A stretch of DNA of 64,000 nt, taken from NCBI RefSeq assembly GCF_001563285.1, contig NZ_CP005188.1, positions 2,609,501 through 2,673,500 on the forward strand, given 5' to 3'. Position 1 is the stretch's first letter. Each line of letters starts with the position of its first letter. The DNA comes from Sphingobium sp. MI1205 (GTDB taxonomy: Bacteria > Pseudomonadota > Alphaproteobacteria > Sphingomonadales > Sphingomonadaceae). Of this stretch, positions 38,771 through 47,607 are shown piece after piece. The position numbers and the translations under genes were made by a program. The notes under the pieces are model-generated. The model was not told the DNA's origin and searched no databases. It saw only the letters and a program-made list of their open reading frames with translations.

Positions 38771-40216
38771 TTGGAAAGCTCATACTTCGATCTCAACCGA
38801 AATCGCGAGGGAGTCAATGCCGGCCTACACCGGCAGCTGATCGGGGATCAATGGGATGCCATTGGCGCTCTTCAGTTCGACTTCCTAAAATCAGAGGGGC
38901 TGAAGCCTGAACATAAACTGATTGACATCGGGTGCGGCTCTCTTCGCGGTGGAGTTCACTTCATCGATTATCTGGAGCCGGGGAACTACTACGGTTCAGA
39001 TATGAACCGGGCGTTCTTGGATGCTGGTTATGAGATCGAGTTGGCAGAAGCGGGCATTCAGGACAAAATGCCGCGTGAAAACCTGACGTGCACCGATACC
39101 TTTGAACTGCCCTGGCCGGATGGCACCTTCGATTATGCCATTGCTCAGTCGGTTTTCACCCACCTAACGCTCAACCGAATCCGGCAGTGCCTTACTCGGA
39201 CGTTCCCGAAAATGAAGGCAGGCGGCGTCTTCTACGCCACCTTTTTTGAGCTTCCAGAAGGGGCGCCGTCCGACGAGCCTCGTCGCCACGAACCCGGCGG
39301 TAAGATCAGCTATGATGTGCAGGACCCTTATCACTATTCTGTAAGAGACCTGTCGTTTGCTATTCGTGGCCTTCCTTGGCGTTTGCGCTATATTGGAAAT
39401 TGGAATCACCCCCGCGCGCAGAGGATCGTGGCGTTCGAGCGCTTAGAGAATTCACCTGCCATTGTGGGGGAGGATAAGCGGTCCCTTACCATCGACGAGG
39501 CCAAGGCCCTCGACGCCGGACGTAACCATTATCGCGCTTATGTCGGCCCGCCCAACCGGTTCGATTTCATGAGCGCAACGCAATTCAGCCTTATGTTCCA
39601 GTGCGGTCTGCGCGAGCATCATCATGTGCTGGACTTCGGCGCTGGTTCGCTTCGCCTGGGAAGGCTGCTGATCCCTTACCTTCGGCCGGGACGCTATCAC
39701 GCCATTGAACCAAATACGTGGCTGATCGATGACGCTGTTCGGAACGAGTTAGGGCAGGACGCGATTGATCTGAAGCAGCCGATCTTCTCCAGCGATGCTT
39801 CTTTCGATTGCACAGTGTTCGGTTGCAAGTTCGACTTCATCATGGCGCAGTCGATCGTCACCCATTGCGGACCAGCGCTATTCCAGCGGTTGATGACCAG
39901 CTTTGCCGATGTCCTGCAAGAAGATGGGCTGGCGTTATTTTCCTATTGGAACGCCGCGGAGCCGCATGTTCATGCCGAGTCGGAGGAATGGGTATATCCA
40001 GGATCGGTGCGATACACGGAAGACGAGGTTCACGCGTTCCTCTCTGTCGCAGGGCTTACTGGCAAAGCGATCCCTTGGTATCATCCTGGCGCCAGCTGGT
40101 TCGTGGCATCGCGAGATGCCGGCCGCCTGCCAAGCACTGCCGAACTGCAATTCTTAACAGGGGCGGTTCTTCATGACCCGCAGTTTGCCGCGAGCAGGGT
40201 GGCTCGAGGCGAGTAA
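38771..40216 (+). CDS. Tandem-domain SAM methyltransferase
   Basis: 481 residues. I take the TTG at 38771 as the start because AGGGGG lies 7 bases before it and there is no nearby ATG that keeps the first domain. Two class I methyltransferase domains follow each other: the first with motif I 'KLIDIGCGSLRGGVHFIDYL' near residue 48, the second with 'HVLDFGAGSLRLGRLLIPYL' near residue 285. Both have the G-C/A-G-S-L-R layout and a following 'FDYAIAQSVFTHL' or 'FDFIMAQSIVTHC', so they look like an internal duplication. It could methylate two positions or use one domain as a regulator. Chain-terminating methylation of an exported glycan would be a plausible role, but that is inference. Confidence 0.82.
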   Translation: MESSYFDLNRNREGVNAGLHRQLIGDQWDAIGALQFDFLKSEGLKPEHKLIDIGCGSLRGGVHFIDYLEPGNYYGSDMNRAFLDAGYEIELAEAGIQDKMPRENLTCTDTFELPWPDGTFDYAIAQSVFTHLTLNRIRQCLTRTFPKMKAGGVFYATFFELPEGAPSDEPRRHEPGGKISYDVQDPYHYSVRDLSFAIRGLPWRLRYIGNWNHPRAQRIVAFERLENSPAIVGEDKRSLTIDEAKALDAGRNHYRAYVGPPNRFDFMSATQFSLMFQCGLREHHHVLDFGAGSLRLGRLLIPYLRPGRYHAIEPNTWLIDDAVRNELGQDAIDLKQPIFSSDASFDCTVFGCKFDFIMAQSIVTHCGPALFQRLMTSFADVLQEDGLALFSYWNAAEPHVHAESEEWVYPGSVRYTEDEVHAFLSVAGLTGKAIPWYHPGASWFVASRDAGRLPSTAELQFLTGAVLHDPQFAASRVARGE

Positions 40217-40638
40217 AATTTCGTACACAAGACCTCCATATGGCGTCGTGCGCGTCTTCTCTTCACCATCTCGCATTCTCCCCCTTCGTGCCGAGGTCGT
40301 CAGTATCCCCTGGACGCGGGCGCGTTACGCACAGAAAAGGTCTTGGAAGAAAGCTTCCTTGGCATTGATCACCTCCATAGTTTGGCTGAGGGTTTCGGTG
40401 GCTTCCTCCTCCCAGTCCCGTGAGGATCGCTATCGGCCTGCTCATGCCGTCCTGCGTACGATCGGAGCAAGATCGGATCGCTTGCGATTGATTCTTGCAT
40501 GACATCGATCGCGCTGATCGAGAGCATCAGCATTTCATTTAGACGATCGGTGGTTGGCTTTATGAGGAAGCCGGCCACACGGCCATCATATGGCGCTTGT
40601 AGCGGCCAGCCGCCTCGGTGCGCGATGCATGATAGCTG
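40217..40638. other. Intergenic stretch of 422 bp, no firm gene
   Basis: It lies between the tandem methyltransferase and tRNA-Gly. A minus-strand frame of 100 codons (40369-40671) has protein-like patches ('MLSISAIDVMQESIASDPIL') but overlaps the tRNA and has no good start. It may be a remnant. Confidence 0.4.
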
Positions 40639-40712
40639 TGGAGCGGGTAGCGGGGATCGAACCCGCATCACAAGCTTGGAAGGCTAGTGCTCTACCATTG
40701 AGCTATACCCGC
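40639..40712 (-). tRNA. tRNA-Gly (anticodon TCC)
   Basis: Minus-strand cloverleaf: acceptor GCGGGTA pairs with TACCCGC; D-arm AGCTCAATGGTAGAGC; anticodon loop TTCCAAG (TCC, glycine); T-arm GCGGGTTCGATCCCCGC. The discriminator is T and the CCA end is encoded. Length 74. Confidence 0.96.
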
Positions 40713-41417
40713 CCGTTAGGAAGAAGCGCCCTGCCAGTTTTGTTGGGCCTTCGTCAATCCCCCAAACGCCCTTGTTAGCGCTAGATACGCATTCTGCTAT
40801 GAAGCGTGAGCGATGTTGACATCATAATTGTAGGGCGTGCGGATCGGACCGCGGGCGTCGAACCGCGCCCTCGATCCCGGTGGCAGGACGATTATTCAGT
40901 GTATAATACAAGAGCAATGCACCCACACTAACGGAAGGGCGAGCTGCAACATCAACCGCTGATTTCGACACGGTAGAAAAATGGGCACGTCACATGCATT
41001 GACAACATCGAATTCAAGGCAAATGAAATTGGGTTGTTGGGAGCAGTTCGTCTTATGATGGGATTTAGCAAAATTTGGGCAGAGCTAAGCTGCTATGTTG
41101 ACACATCATTGATTCCAAATGAGAAAACCCCTCACCCGTACCGCCTTGACATCGCAGGGGTCGCAAGTTCAATCCTTGCCACGCCCACCATCGAAACCCT
41201 TTTTAGGTCATGGGCGTAGGGGGGTTGTTCTTTTTCCCTACCCTTGGGCTCGGTTGTTACAGATGAACTGGCGGTGGGTCTCAACCGAAGGCGAGCATCA
41301 GGATCGCAAGCGCAGATGCAGCGTCCTTCATAGGAATTATATTACATCATTCCTGTCTAGTCGCTGAGCACCGGATGCCTCAACGCGCTGTCGGAATCTC
41401 CGGCATCAACCCAGCCG
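40713..41417. other. About 700-bp junction region without genes
   Basis: It separates tRNA-Gly from the core nucleosidase gene. It is more A+T-rich than the core genes to the right and holds no supported frame. Its one recognisable element is the tRNA-Val 3' fragment at 41146-41190, followed by CCCTTTTT. Confidence 0.6.
41146..41190 (+). repeat. 3' fragment of tRNA-Val(GAC): probable attachment-site scar
   Basis: From TTGACAT (an anticodon loop with GAC) through CGCAG, variable region, T-arm GCAAGTTCAATCCTTGC, acceptor strand CACGCCC and CCA. The 5' half of a tRNA is absent: the bases before TTGACAT cannot form the anticodon stem with CGCAG, nor is there a GGGCGTG acceptor strand. Such 45-bp 3' ends are what tyrosine integrases leave at the far side of an integrated element. 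A CCCTTTTT just after it resembles a tRNA terminator. Confidence 0.75.
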
Positions 41418-42062
41418 TCAGCGATGAGACCGTCCGAGAGCATCCGCCAACAAATCGACTGCGGCAGCCAAACGCTCATCAAGCAGTGTGAGCAGTTGCG
41501 TCCAGCCCAGCATGTCATTGAGTTCCCCCGGCCCGTCGGACACGCCGCGCAACCCTGTCAGGGGCACTGCAAAGCGCTGGCACGCGCGCGCTATGGCAAA
41601 GGTTTCCATATCGACCATATCGGCGTCGATCAGCGCGTAATCGTCGCCGCCAACGATATTCGCGCCCGTCGATAGCCGCACGCTGGGCAATTTCAGGGGT
41701 GCATGGAGGGGCAGATCGACGGGATGGTCGATAAAGGGCGTGACCCCCTTGGGGAAGCCCAGGCGCGAGGCGTCCATGTCGCGCCAGGAGACGCTGGCGA
41801 CCTGATAGACTTCGCCCAATTCACAAGCGCGCGATCCGGCCGAGCCCAGGGACACGACCAGGTCGGGCAGCGTATTCGCATCATGGAGACGGTGGAGCGC
41901 GAGGCCGGTCGTGATTGCGGCCTCCACAGGGCCGACGCCAGTCATGAGCGGCGCAAAACGAGATCTTAGATGCGGCCCATATTCGTCCTCGATCGCCATG
42001 ACGAACAGAACCCGCTTGCCTGCAATCGTCTCGCAGCGAACATCCAGAGGCGTGAGCGGCAC
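41418..42062 (-). CDS. MTA/SAH nucleosidase-like phosphorylase superfamily protein
   Basis: 214 residues from GTG 42062, which overlaps the apt end; the frame is open further upstream but would lie inside apt. 'VLFVMAIEDEYGPHL' is the N-terminal strand with the catalytic Glu pattern of 5'-methylthioadenosine/S-adenosylhomocysteine nucleosidase; 'LMTGVGPVEAAITTG' is the ribose/phosphate-site loop; 'DADMVDMETFAIARACQRF' and 'GLRGVSDGPGE' hold the M-E and catalytic Asp region. It likely releases adenine from MTA/SAH, which the next gene (apt) salvages. The family is clear, the exact substrate less so. Confidence 0.82.
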   Translation of the reverse strand: MPLTPLDVRCETIAGKRVLFVMAIEDEYGPHLRSRFAPLMTGVGPVEAAITTGLALHRLHDANTLPDLVVSLGSAGSRACELGEVYQVASVSWRDMDASRLGFPKGVTPFIDHPVDLPLHAPLKLPSVRLSTGANIVGGDDYALIDADMVDMETFAIARACQRFAVPLTGLRGVSDGPGELNDMLGWTQLLTLLDERLAAAVDLLADALGRSHR

Positions 42063-42072
42063 GATGACAGCG

Positions 42073-42609
42073 TCACTCGCCGGAAAAGGCGAGGATGGCG
42101 GAGGTGGCGATACCCTGTGCCTCAAGCGCCGTCCGGCCGCCGAGATCGGGGAGGTCAATGGCGAAAAGGGCCATGAGAACCGTGGCGGCCTGCTCGCGCA
42201 CAAGCTGCGCCGCAGCAAGGGCCGTGCCGCCCGTTGCTATGAGATCATCGACCAGAATGGCTCGAGCGCCCTGAGCGAGCTGGCCTTCATGCACTTCGAG
42301 GCGGTCGGTCCCATATTCCAGGACATAATCGATGCCCATGGTCTTGCCGGGCAGCTTGCCCGCCTTGCGTATGGGCACGAAGCCCAGGCCGAGCGCATTG
42401 GCGAGCGCCGCGCCCAGGATGAAGCCCCGCGCTTCGACGCCTACGATCAGGTCTGCATCCAACGGGCGGGCGATCTGGGCCAAGCGCGCGATCAGATCGG
42501 TGAAGCCCTCCGGATCGGCAAGCAGCGTGGTGATGTCGCGGAACTGGATCCCGGGCCTTGGAAAGTCGGGAATGGTGCGGACCAGCGCGGCAAGATCGAC
42601 GGTGCTCAT
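42073..42609 (-). CDS. apt: Adenine phosphoribosyltransferase
   Basis: 178 residues. PRPP-binding loop 'AILVDDLIATGGTALAAAQL', upstream 'GFILGAALANALGLGFVPIR' and N-terminal 'IPDFPRPGIQFRDITTLL' are typical. It converts adenine and PRPP to AMP. It is followed closely by the nucleosidase gene, which would supply its adenine. Confidence 0.97.
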   Translation of the reverse strand: MSTVDLAALVRTIPDFPRPGIQFRDITTLLADPEGFTDLIARLAQIARPLDADLIVGVEARGFILGAALANALGLGFVPIRKAGKLPGKTMGIDYVLEYGTDRLEVHEGQLAQGARAILVDDLIATGGTALAAAQLVREQAATVLMALFAIDLPDLGGRTALEAQGIATSAILAFSGE

Positions 42610-42628
42610 CGAAACCCTCTTACAAGAA

Positions 42629-42663
42629 AAGGGGCACGGCTCCCTGATGAAACCGCGCCCCTT
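42629..42663 (-). terminator. Intrinsic terminator after petC
   Basis: On the minus strand an 11-base stem AAGGGGCGCGG / CCGTGCCCCTT (one G-U pair) with a 13-base loop is followed by TTTTCTTG. It lies about 30 bases after the petC stop and before apt, so it ends the petABC transcript. Confidence 0.8.
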
Positions 42664-42693
42664 CGATTATTCCAGTCCAGCCTCAGGCCGCGA

Positions 42694-43542
42694 TCAGGCG
42701 GCCTTTTTCTTGTCCGCCCAGATATTCTGGTAGGACATGTAGGCCAGGCCCGTCGCGATCAGGAGGAAGACGATCGTCGCCAGACCCGCGCGGCGGCGGT
42801 TTTCAAGCTTCGGTTCCGCCGTCCATGTCAGGAATGCGGCCACATCCTGCGACATCTGATCGACAGTTGCCTTGGTGCCATCGCCATAGGTGACCTGACC
42901 GTCTGCCGTCAGCGGCGGCGCCATGGCGAGGTTCAGGTTGGCGAAATAGGGGTTGTAGTGCAGCCCCTCAGGCGTCTTGGCATCCGGGAAGTGCTTGAGC
43001 AGTTCAGCCGGCTGCGTCTGATAACCAGTGAGCAGCGAGTAGACATAGGCCGACCCATCGTGGCGCGCCTTGGTCATGAGCGAGAGATCCGGCGGGATCG
43101 CATTGTTGTTCGCCGCCGCCGCCGCGACATTGTTCGCGAAGGGTTTGGGGAAATAATCTGCGGGGACCGGGTCGCGCGTCGACATCTCACCCGTCTTGGG
43201 ATCGACGTCGGGCGTCTTGATCGCCCACTGCTTGGCGATCGCCTTGATCTCGGCTTCATTGTAACCAATGCCGGCAAGATCGCGGAAAGCGACAAACTTC
43301 AGGCTGTGGCAAGCCGAACAGACTTCCTTGAAAACCTGGAAGCCGCGCTGCAACTGCGCCTGATCGAACTTGCCCAGCGGACCGCTGAAGGAGAAATCGA
43401 CCTTCTTGGGATGCTCATGAAACTCATGCTCGACCGTCTTGGCTGGCGGTTCGGAGACATAAGCCGCCGCGCCCATCAGGAAGGAGATCAGCAGCCAGCC
43501 AGCAAAGAAGAGGCCGACGAGAAATGCGCCGATGCGAACCAT
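42694..43542 (-). CDS. petC: Cytochrome c1 of the bc1 complex
   Basis: 282 residues. N-terminal hydrophobic segment, heme c site 'VCSACHSLKFVAFRDLAG', axial-ligand Met region near 'YNPYFANLNLAMAPPL', and a C-terminal membrane anchor 'ATIVFLLIATGLAYMSYQNI'. It passes electrons from the Rieske protein to cytochrome c. It is the last gene of petA-petB-petC, 18 bases after petB. Confidence 0.96.
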   Translation of the reverse strand: MVRIGAFLVGLFFAGWLLISFLMGAAAYVSEPPAKTVEHEFHEHPKKVDFSFSGPLGKFDQAQLQRGFQVFKEVCSACHSLKFVAFRDLAGIGYNEAEIKAIAKQWAIKTPDVDPKTGEMSTRDPVPADYFPKPFANNVAAAAANNNAIPPDLSLMTKARHDGSAYVYSLLTGYQTQPAELLKHFPDAKTPEGLHYNPYFANLNLAMAPPLTADGQVTYGDGTKATVDQMSQDVAAFLTWTAEPKLENRRRAGLATIVFLLIATGLAYMSYQNIWADKKKAA

Positions 43543-43560
43543 GTTACTCTTATCCCCCTC

Positions 43561-44880
43561 TTAGCCGGCGTTCGACGGCTGCGGATCGCTGCCCATGCCG
43601 GGAAGCGCGTCCTGTTCGCCCTTGATGTGCTCGCGGCCCAGCACCGCTTCGGTGATCGAGCCTGGCAACGGCAGCGGCCTTTCAAAGCGTGAGATCAGCG
43701 GCAGGACGATCAGGAAGTGTGCGAAATAATAGGCCGAAGCGATCTGTGAGATCATCACATAGGGCTCTTCCGCCGGCGCGCCGCCGCAATAGCCCAGGAT
43801 CGCTACGTCGATGATCAGGATCCAGAAGAACTTCTTGAAGGTCGGGCGATAGTTGCCCGAGCGCACGGGCGAAGTGTCCAGCCAGGGCAGGAAGAAGAGC
43901 AGCAGGATCGATGCGAACATCGCCAGCACGCCGAGCAGCTTCGCCGGAATGAAGAAAAAGTCGACCGTGAAAGCACGCAGGATCGCGTAGAACGGCCAGA
44001 AATACCATTCGGGCACGATATGCGCCGGCGTCGAAAGTGGGTTCGCCTCGATATAATTGTCCGGGTGGCCGAGGTAATTCGGCGCGAAGAACAGCAGGAT
44101 CGAGAACGCGATCAGGAACACGCCCGCGCCGAAACCATCCTTTGCGGTGTAGTAGGGATGGAAGGGCACGGTGTCCTGAGGCCCCTTCACTTCTACGCCG
44201 GTCGGGTTCGACGAGCCCGGAATGTGCAGCGCCCAGATGTGCAGCATCACGACTGCGGCGATAACGAAGGGCAGCAGGAAGTGCAGCGAGAAGAAGCGGT
44301 TGAGCGAGGCATTGCCAGGAGCAAAGCCGCCGAGCAGCCAGGTCTGGATCGGTTCGCCCACGACCGGGATCGCGCCGAACAGGCCGGTGATCACCTTCGC
44401 GCCCCAATAGGACATCTGGCCCCAGGGAAGCACATAACCCATGAACGCGGTGGCCATCATCAGCAGGAAGATGACGAGGCCAAGCAGCCAGACCATTTCA
44501 CGAGGCGCCTTGTAGGAGCCGTAGAAAAGGCCGCGGAAGATGTGGAGATAGACGACGATGAAGAAGAAGCTCGCCCCGTTGGCATGTGCATAGCGCATCA
44601 GCCAGCCTGCGTTGACGTCACGCATCGTCTGCTCAACGGTGCCGAAAGCGACCAGCGTGTTGGCGCCATAATGCATCGCCATGATCACGCCGGTAACGAT
44701 CTGGATCACCAGCGCAAGGCCGGCAAGAACACCGAAGTTCCAGAAATAGTTGAGATTGCGCGGCACGGGATAACCGGCGCCGATCGCGTTGTAGACGAGG
44801 CGCGGAAGCGGCAGCCTCTCGTCGATCCACTGCATCGCAGGATGCTTGGGAGAATAATGCTCAGCCCAGGGAAAGCTCAT
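43561..44880 (-). CDS. petB: Cytochrome b of the bc1 complex
   Basis: 439 residues, eight membrane helices. Heme ligands lie in '[20 protein letters not shown]' and '[18 protein letters not shown]'; the quinol site is '[10 protein letters not shown]' and the PEWY motif is '[15 protein letters not shown]'. It is the core quinol-oxidising subunit in the inner membrane, between petA and petC. Confidence 0.97.
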   Translation of the reverse strand: MSFPWAEHYSPKHPAMQWIDERLPLPRLVYNAIGAGYPVPRNLNYFWNFGVLAGLALVIQIVTGVIMAMHYGANTLVAFGTVEQTMRDVNAGWLMRYAHANGASFFFIVVYLHIFRGLFYGSYKAPREMVWLLGLVIFLLMMATAFMGYVLPWGQMSYWGAKVITGLFGAIPVVGEPIQTWLLGGFAPGNASLNRFFSLHFLLPFVIAAVVMLHIWALHIPGSSNPTGVEVKGPQDTVPFHPYYTAKDGFGAGVFLIAFSILLFFAPNYLGHPDNYIEANPLSTPAHIVPEWYFWPFYAILRAFTVDFFFIPAKLLGVLAMFASILLLFFLPWLDTSPVRSGNYRPTFKKFFWILIIDVAILGYCGGAPAEEPYVMISQIASAYYFAHFLIVLPLISRFERPLPLPGSITEAVLGREHIKGEQDALPGMGSDPQPSNAG

Positions 44881-44891
44881 GGTTTCTTACC

Positions 44892-45458
44892 TCAGCCTAC
44901 GAGAATGGCGGTGTCGGAAGTGAAGCTGAACTTCGGCACTTCCAGGTTCTTGGGCGCGGGGCCTTTGCGAATGCGGGCGGCCGTGTCGTAGTGCGAACCG
45001 TGGCAAGGGCAGAAATACCCGCCAAACTCGCCCTTGTTCTCACCCTCGCCGGCACCGAGCGGCACGCAACCCAGATGGGTGCAAACACCCATGGTGACGA
45101 GCCAGTTCTTCTTGCCATCCACCGTGCGCTCTTCCAGCGTCTGCGGATCACGCAGGCCCGAAGCATCGACCTTGTCCGCCTCGGCAATTTCCTTTTCGGT
45201 CAGGTGACGCACGAAAAGCGGCTGTGAGCGGAAGGTCGTTTTGATCGCCTGACCCGGCTGGATCGATGAGATGTCGACCTCGGTCGATGCAAGCGCCAGC
45301 ACGTCAGCGCTGGGATTCATCTGATCGACGAGCGGAATGACGACGGCGACGGCCCCGACCCCCGCGAAGCTTACTGCGGCGATATTGATGAAGTCGCGAC
45401 GACGCACTCCATCTCCGCCGGATAGACCTTGGCTGTCCGTATGTTCAACGCTCGCCAT
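44892..45458 (-). CDS. petA: Ubiquinol-cytochrome c reductase iron-sulfur (Rieske) subunit
   Basis: 188 residues from ATG 45458. Twin-arginine-type signal/anchor ('RRRDFINIAAVSFAGVGAVA') and the 2Fe-2S ligands in 'GVCTHLGCVPLG' and 'YFCPCHGSHYD'. It moves electrons from quinol to cytochrome c1. It is the first gene of petABC; its promoter lies in the 210 bases shared with the divergent trmL. Confidence 0.96.
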   Translation of the reverse strand: MASVEHTDSQGLSGGDGVRRRDFINIAAVSFAGVGAVAVVIPLVDQMNPSADVLALASTEVDISSIQPGQAIKTTFRSQPLFVRHLTEKEIAEADKVDASGLRDPQTLEERTVDGKKNWLVTMGVCTHLGCVPLGAGEGENKGEFGGYFCPCHGSHYDTAARIRKGPAPKNLEVPKFSFTSDTAILVG

Positions 45459-45668
45459 GCACCTCAACCCTTGCAAAGACGTCCCTGTTACCCGCCGCAT
45501 TGCCGTCTCCGGCCCTGATTATCGGGAGAGCCACGGCGCCCACAGAATAGGGGCCCCGCCTTTCCCCCTGGCGTGGTTCGGGGGCCTGATAGCCCCACTG
45601 CAGCTTCTTTGCCAACAGCAATTTGGCCATGGCTATGACAATTTGCCATGCTGCTTTATGCGCGGGCC

Positions 45669-46127
45669 ATGCGTATCGCTCTTTATCAACCCGAGATTGC
45701 GGGAAATGTAGGCGCCATATTGCGCCTTGCCGCCTGTTTTTCCGTGCCTGTGGACATCATCATGCCGATGGGATTCGCCTTCTCCGACGCCCGGCTGAAA
45801 CGCGCGGCGATGGATTATGGCGCTGCCGCCGAAGTGACGCGGCACGCCAATTTTCAGGCATTCGATGACCTTCGCCGCGCGCAGGGGCGCCGCCTGGTGC
45901 TGATGAGCAGCCATGCCTCGCAGCCCTTGCCAGAGGTGAAATTCCAGAATGACGACATCCTCTTGATGGGGTCGGAAAGCGCGGGCGTGCCGGACGCGGT
46001 GCGCGACTTGGCCGATCTGCGCGTGCGAATCCCGATGGCGCCGGGCTTTCGGTCCTTGAACATTGCCGTTTCGACGGGCATCGCCGTTGCCGAAGCCCTT
46101 CGCCAGACCGGCCAGTTTCCACAATGA
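45669..46127 (+). CDS. trmL: tRNA (cytidine(34)-2'-O)-methyltransferase
   Basis: 152 residues from ATG 45669 ('MRIALYQPEIAGNVGAILRL', the usual beginning); ATG 45648 is seven codons earlier and possible. SPOUT fold: 'LLMGSESAGVPDAV' and 'SLNIAVSTGIAVAEAL' form the knotted SAM site. It 2'-O-methylates the wobble base of tRNA-Leu isoacceptors. Its stop overlaps the hemF start (ATGA). Confidence 0.93.
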   Translation: MRIALYQPEIAGNVGAILRLAACFSVPVDIIMPMGFAFSDARLKRAAMDYGAAAEVTRHANFQAFDDLRRAQGRRLVLMSSHASQPLPEVKFQNDDILLMGSESAGVPDAVRDLADLRVRIPMAPGFRSLNIAVSTGIAVAEALRQTGQFPQ

Positions 46128-47002
46128 CAGAGAATGACATGACCTTGGCGCTCAATCCCCAGCAGCAAGCCGCCCGTTCCTGGTTCGAATCACTGCGCGA
46201 CCGTATCTGCGCCGAGTTCGAGGCGATCGAGCGCGAGGCAGGCAGCGACGCATCCTTCGATTACACGCCATGGGATCGCGAGGCGCCCGGCCTGACGCCC
46301 GGCGAAGGCGGTGGCGGCGTGCGCGGCGTCATGAAGGGCAGGATATTCGAAAAGGTCGGCGTCAACGTCTCGACGGTCTCGGGTGAATTCGCGCCCGAAT
46401 TTGCCAAGACCATCCATGGCGCGGAGGAGAGTCCAGCCTTCTTCGCGACCGGAATCAGCCTGGTCGCGCATATGGCCAATCCGCATGTGCCCGCCGTACA
46501 TATGAACACGCGTTACCTGGTGACGACGAAAAGCTGGTTCGGCGGCGGCGCGGACCTCAATCCCCCCCTCCCCCGCGAAGAAGACACGGCGCATTTCCAT
46601 GCCGTGCTGAAGGCCGCATGCGACGCCCATGACGCTGACTATTATCCCCGGTTCAAGGCATGGGCCGACGATTATTTCTTCATCCCGCATCGGGGCGTCC
46701 ATCGCGGAGTCGGCGGCATTTTCTACGATCATCTGGAATGTGCGGACGATGCCGGGTTCAAGGCCAATTTCGCCTTCACCCGCGCGGTGGGGGACGCTTT
46801 CCTGAACGCCTTCCCGCCGATCGTGCGGCGGCGGATGAACGAAAGCTGGAATGACGAGGACTATCGGACGATGCTGGAATGGCGCGGCCGTTATGCGGAA
46901 TTCAACCTGGTGCATGACCGTGGCACGTTGTTCGGGCTCAAGACCGGCGGCAATATCGACGCCATACTGATGAGCCTGCCGCCGATGGCGAGCTGGAGCT
47001 GA
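46124..47002 (+). CDS. hemF: Oxygen-dependent coproporphyrinogen III oxidase
   Basis: 292 residues. 'GGVRGVMKGRIFEKVGVNVS', 'PHVPAVHMNTRYLV', 'WFGGGADLNP' and 'FIPHRGVHRGVGGIFYDHL' are strict family signatures. It converts coproporphyrinogen III to protoporphyrinogen IX in heme synthesis, cytoplasmic. Coupled to trmL by overlap and followed after 5 bases by the GNAT gene. Confidence 0.97.
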   Translation: MTENDMTLALNPQQQAARSWFESLRDRICAEFEAIEREAGSDASFDYTPWDREAPGLTPGEGGGGVRGVMKGRIFEKVGVNVSTVSGEFAPEFAKTIHGAEESPAFFATGISLVAHMANPHVPAVHMNTRYLVTTKSWFGGGADLNPPLPREEDTAHFHAVLKAACDAHDADYYPRFKAWADDYFFIPHRGVHRGVGGIFYDHLECADDAGFKANFAFTRAVGDAFLNAFPPIVRRRMNESWNDEDYRTMLEWRGRYAEFNLVHDRGTLFGLKTGGNIDAILMSLPPMASWS

Positions 47003-47007
47003 AAGCC

Positions 47008-47607
47008 GTGAGCCTGATGCCGGTCGCCGATGGTCATATCGCGACGGTCGTCACGCATCTGGAGATGGTGGAACGCCCCCGGCCCACGCCGATCCCGCCC
47101 GCGCCGCTGCGCCTTGTTCCATGGAAGCAGCCCGCCCCGGACGCCTATCGCGCCCTGTTCCGGCGCGTCGGGGAACCGTGGCTATGGTTCTCCCGGCTGG
47201 TGATGAGCGATGCCGAACTGACCACCATCATCCATGACCCGGCTGTCCAGATTTTCGCCGTCACCGACCCGCGCGGGATGGAGGTGGGCCTGCTGGAACT
47301 CGACTTCCGCCACCTGCCCGACTGCGAACTGAGCTTCCTTGGCCTTATCCCGGAAATGACTGGCAGGGGGTTCGGCAAATGGCTGATGGCGCAGGCCAAG
47401 TCGCTCGCCTGGCGCAAGGATGTGACGCGTTTGTGGGTGCATAGCTGCACCCTCGACAGCCCCGGCGCGCTTGGCTTCTATCGCAAGGCGGGGTTCGCGC
47501 CATTCAAACGCGAGGTAGAGATTTTCGCCGACCCGCGCCTGGCGGGGTTGCTAAGCCCGGACGCAGCGCCGCACGTGCCGATGCTGGCTCAGCGCGCTTC
47601 CGCCTGA
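47008..47607 (+). CDS. GNAT family N-acetyltransferase
   Basis: 199 residues from a GTG 5 bases after hemF. The acetyl-CoA site is 'MTGRGFGKWLMAQAKSLAW' (R/Q-x-x-G-x-G/A), followed by 'LWVHSCTLDSPGALGFYRKA' and 'GFAPFKREVEIF'. Substrate unknown. It converges with and overlaps the next gene's end by 19 bases. Confidence 0.87.
   Translation: MSLMPVADGHIATVVTHLEMVERPRPTPIPPAPLRLVPWKQPAPDAYRALFRRVGEPWLWFSRLVMSDAELTTIIHDPAVQIFAVTDPRGMEVGLLELDFRHLPDCELSFLGLIPEMTGRGFGKWLMAQAKSLAWRKDVTRLWVHSCTLDSPGALGFYRKAGFAPFKREVEIFADPRLAGLLSPDAAPHVPMLAQRASA

Noticed and set aside
40369..40671. A 100-codon minus-strand frame beside tRNA-Gly
   Set aside because: It overlaps the tRNA and has no good start; kept only as a note on possible remnants.
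41911..43692. A 593-codon + strand open frame
   Set aside because: It lies opposite the nucleosidase, apt and petC, which have strong family motifs. It is an antisense shadow typical of high-GC coding DNA.
44020..44991. A 323-codon + strand open frame
   Set aside because: It is antisense to cytochrome b and the Rieske gene; Arg/His-rich composition and no motifs.
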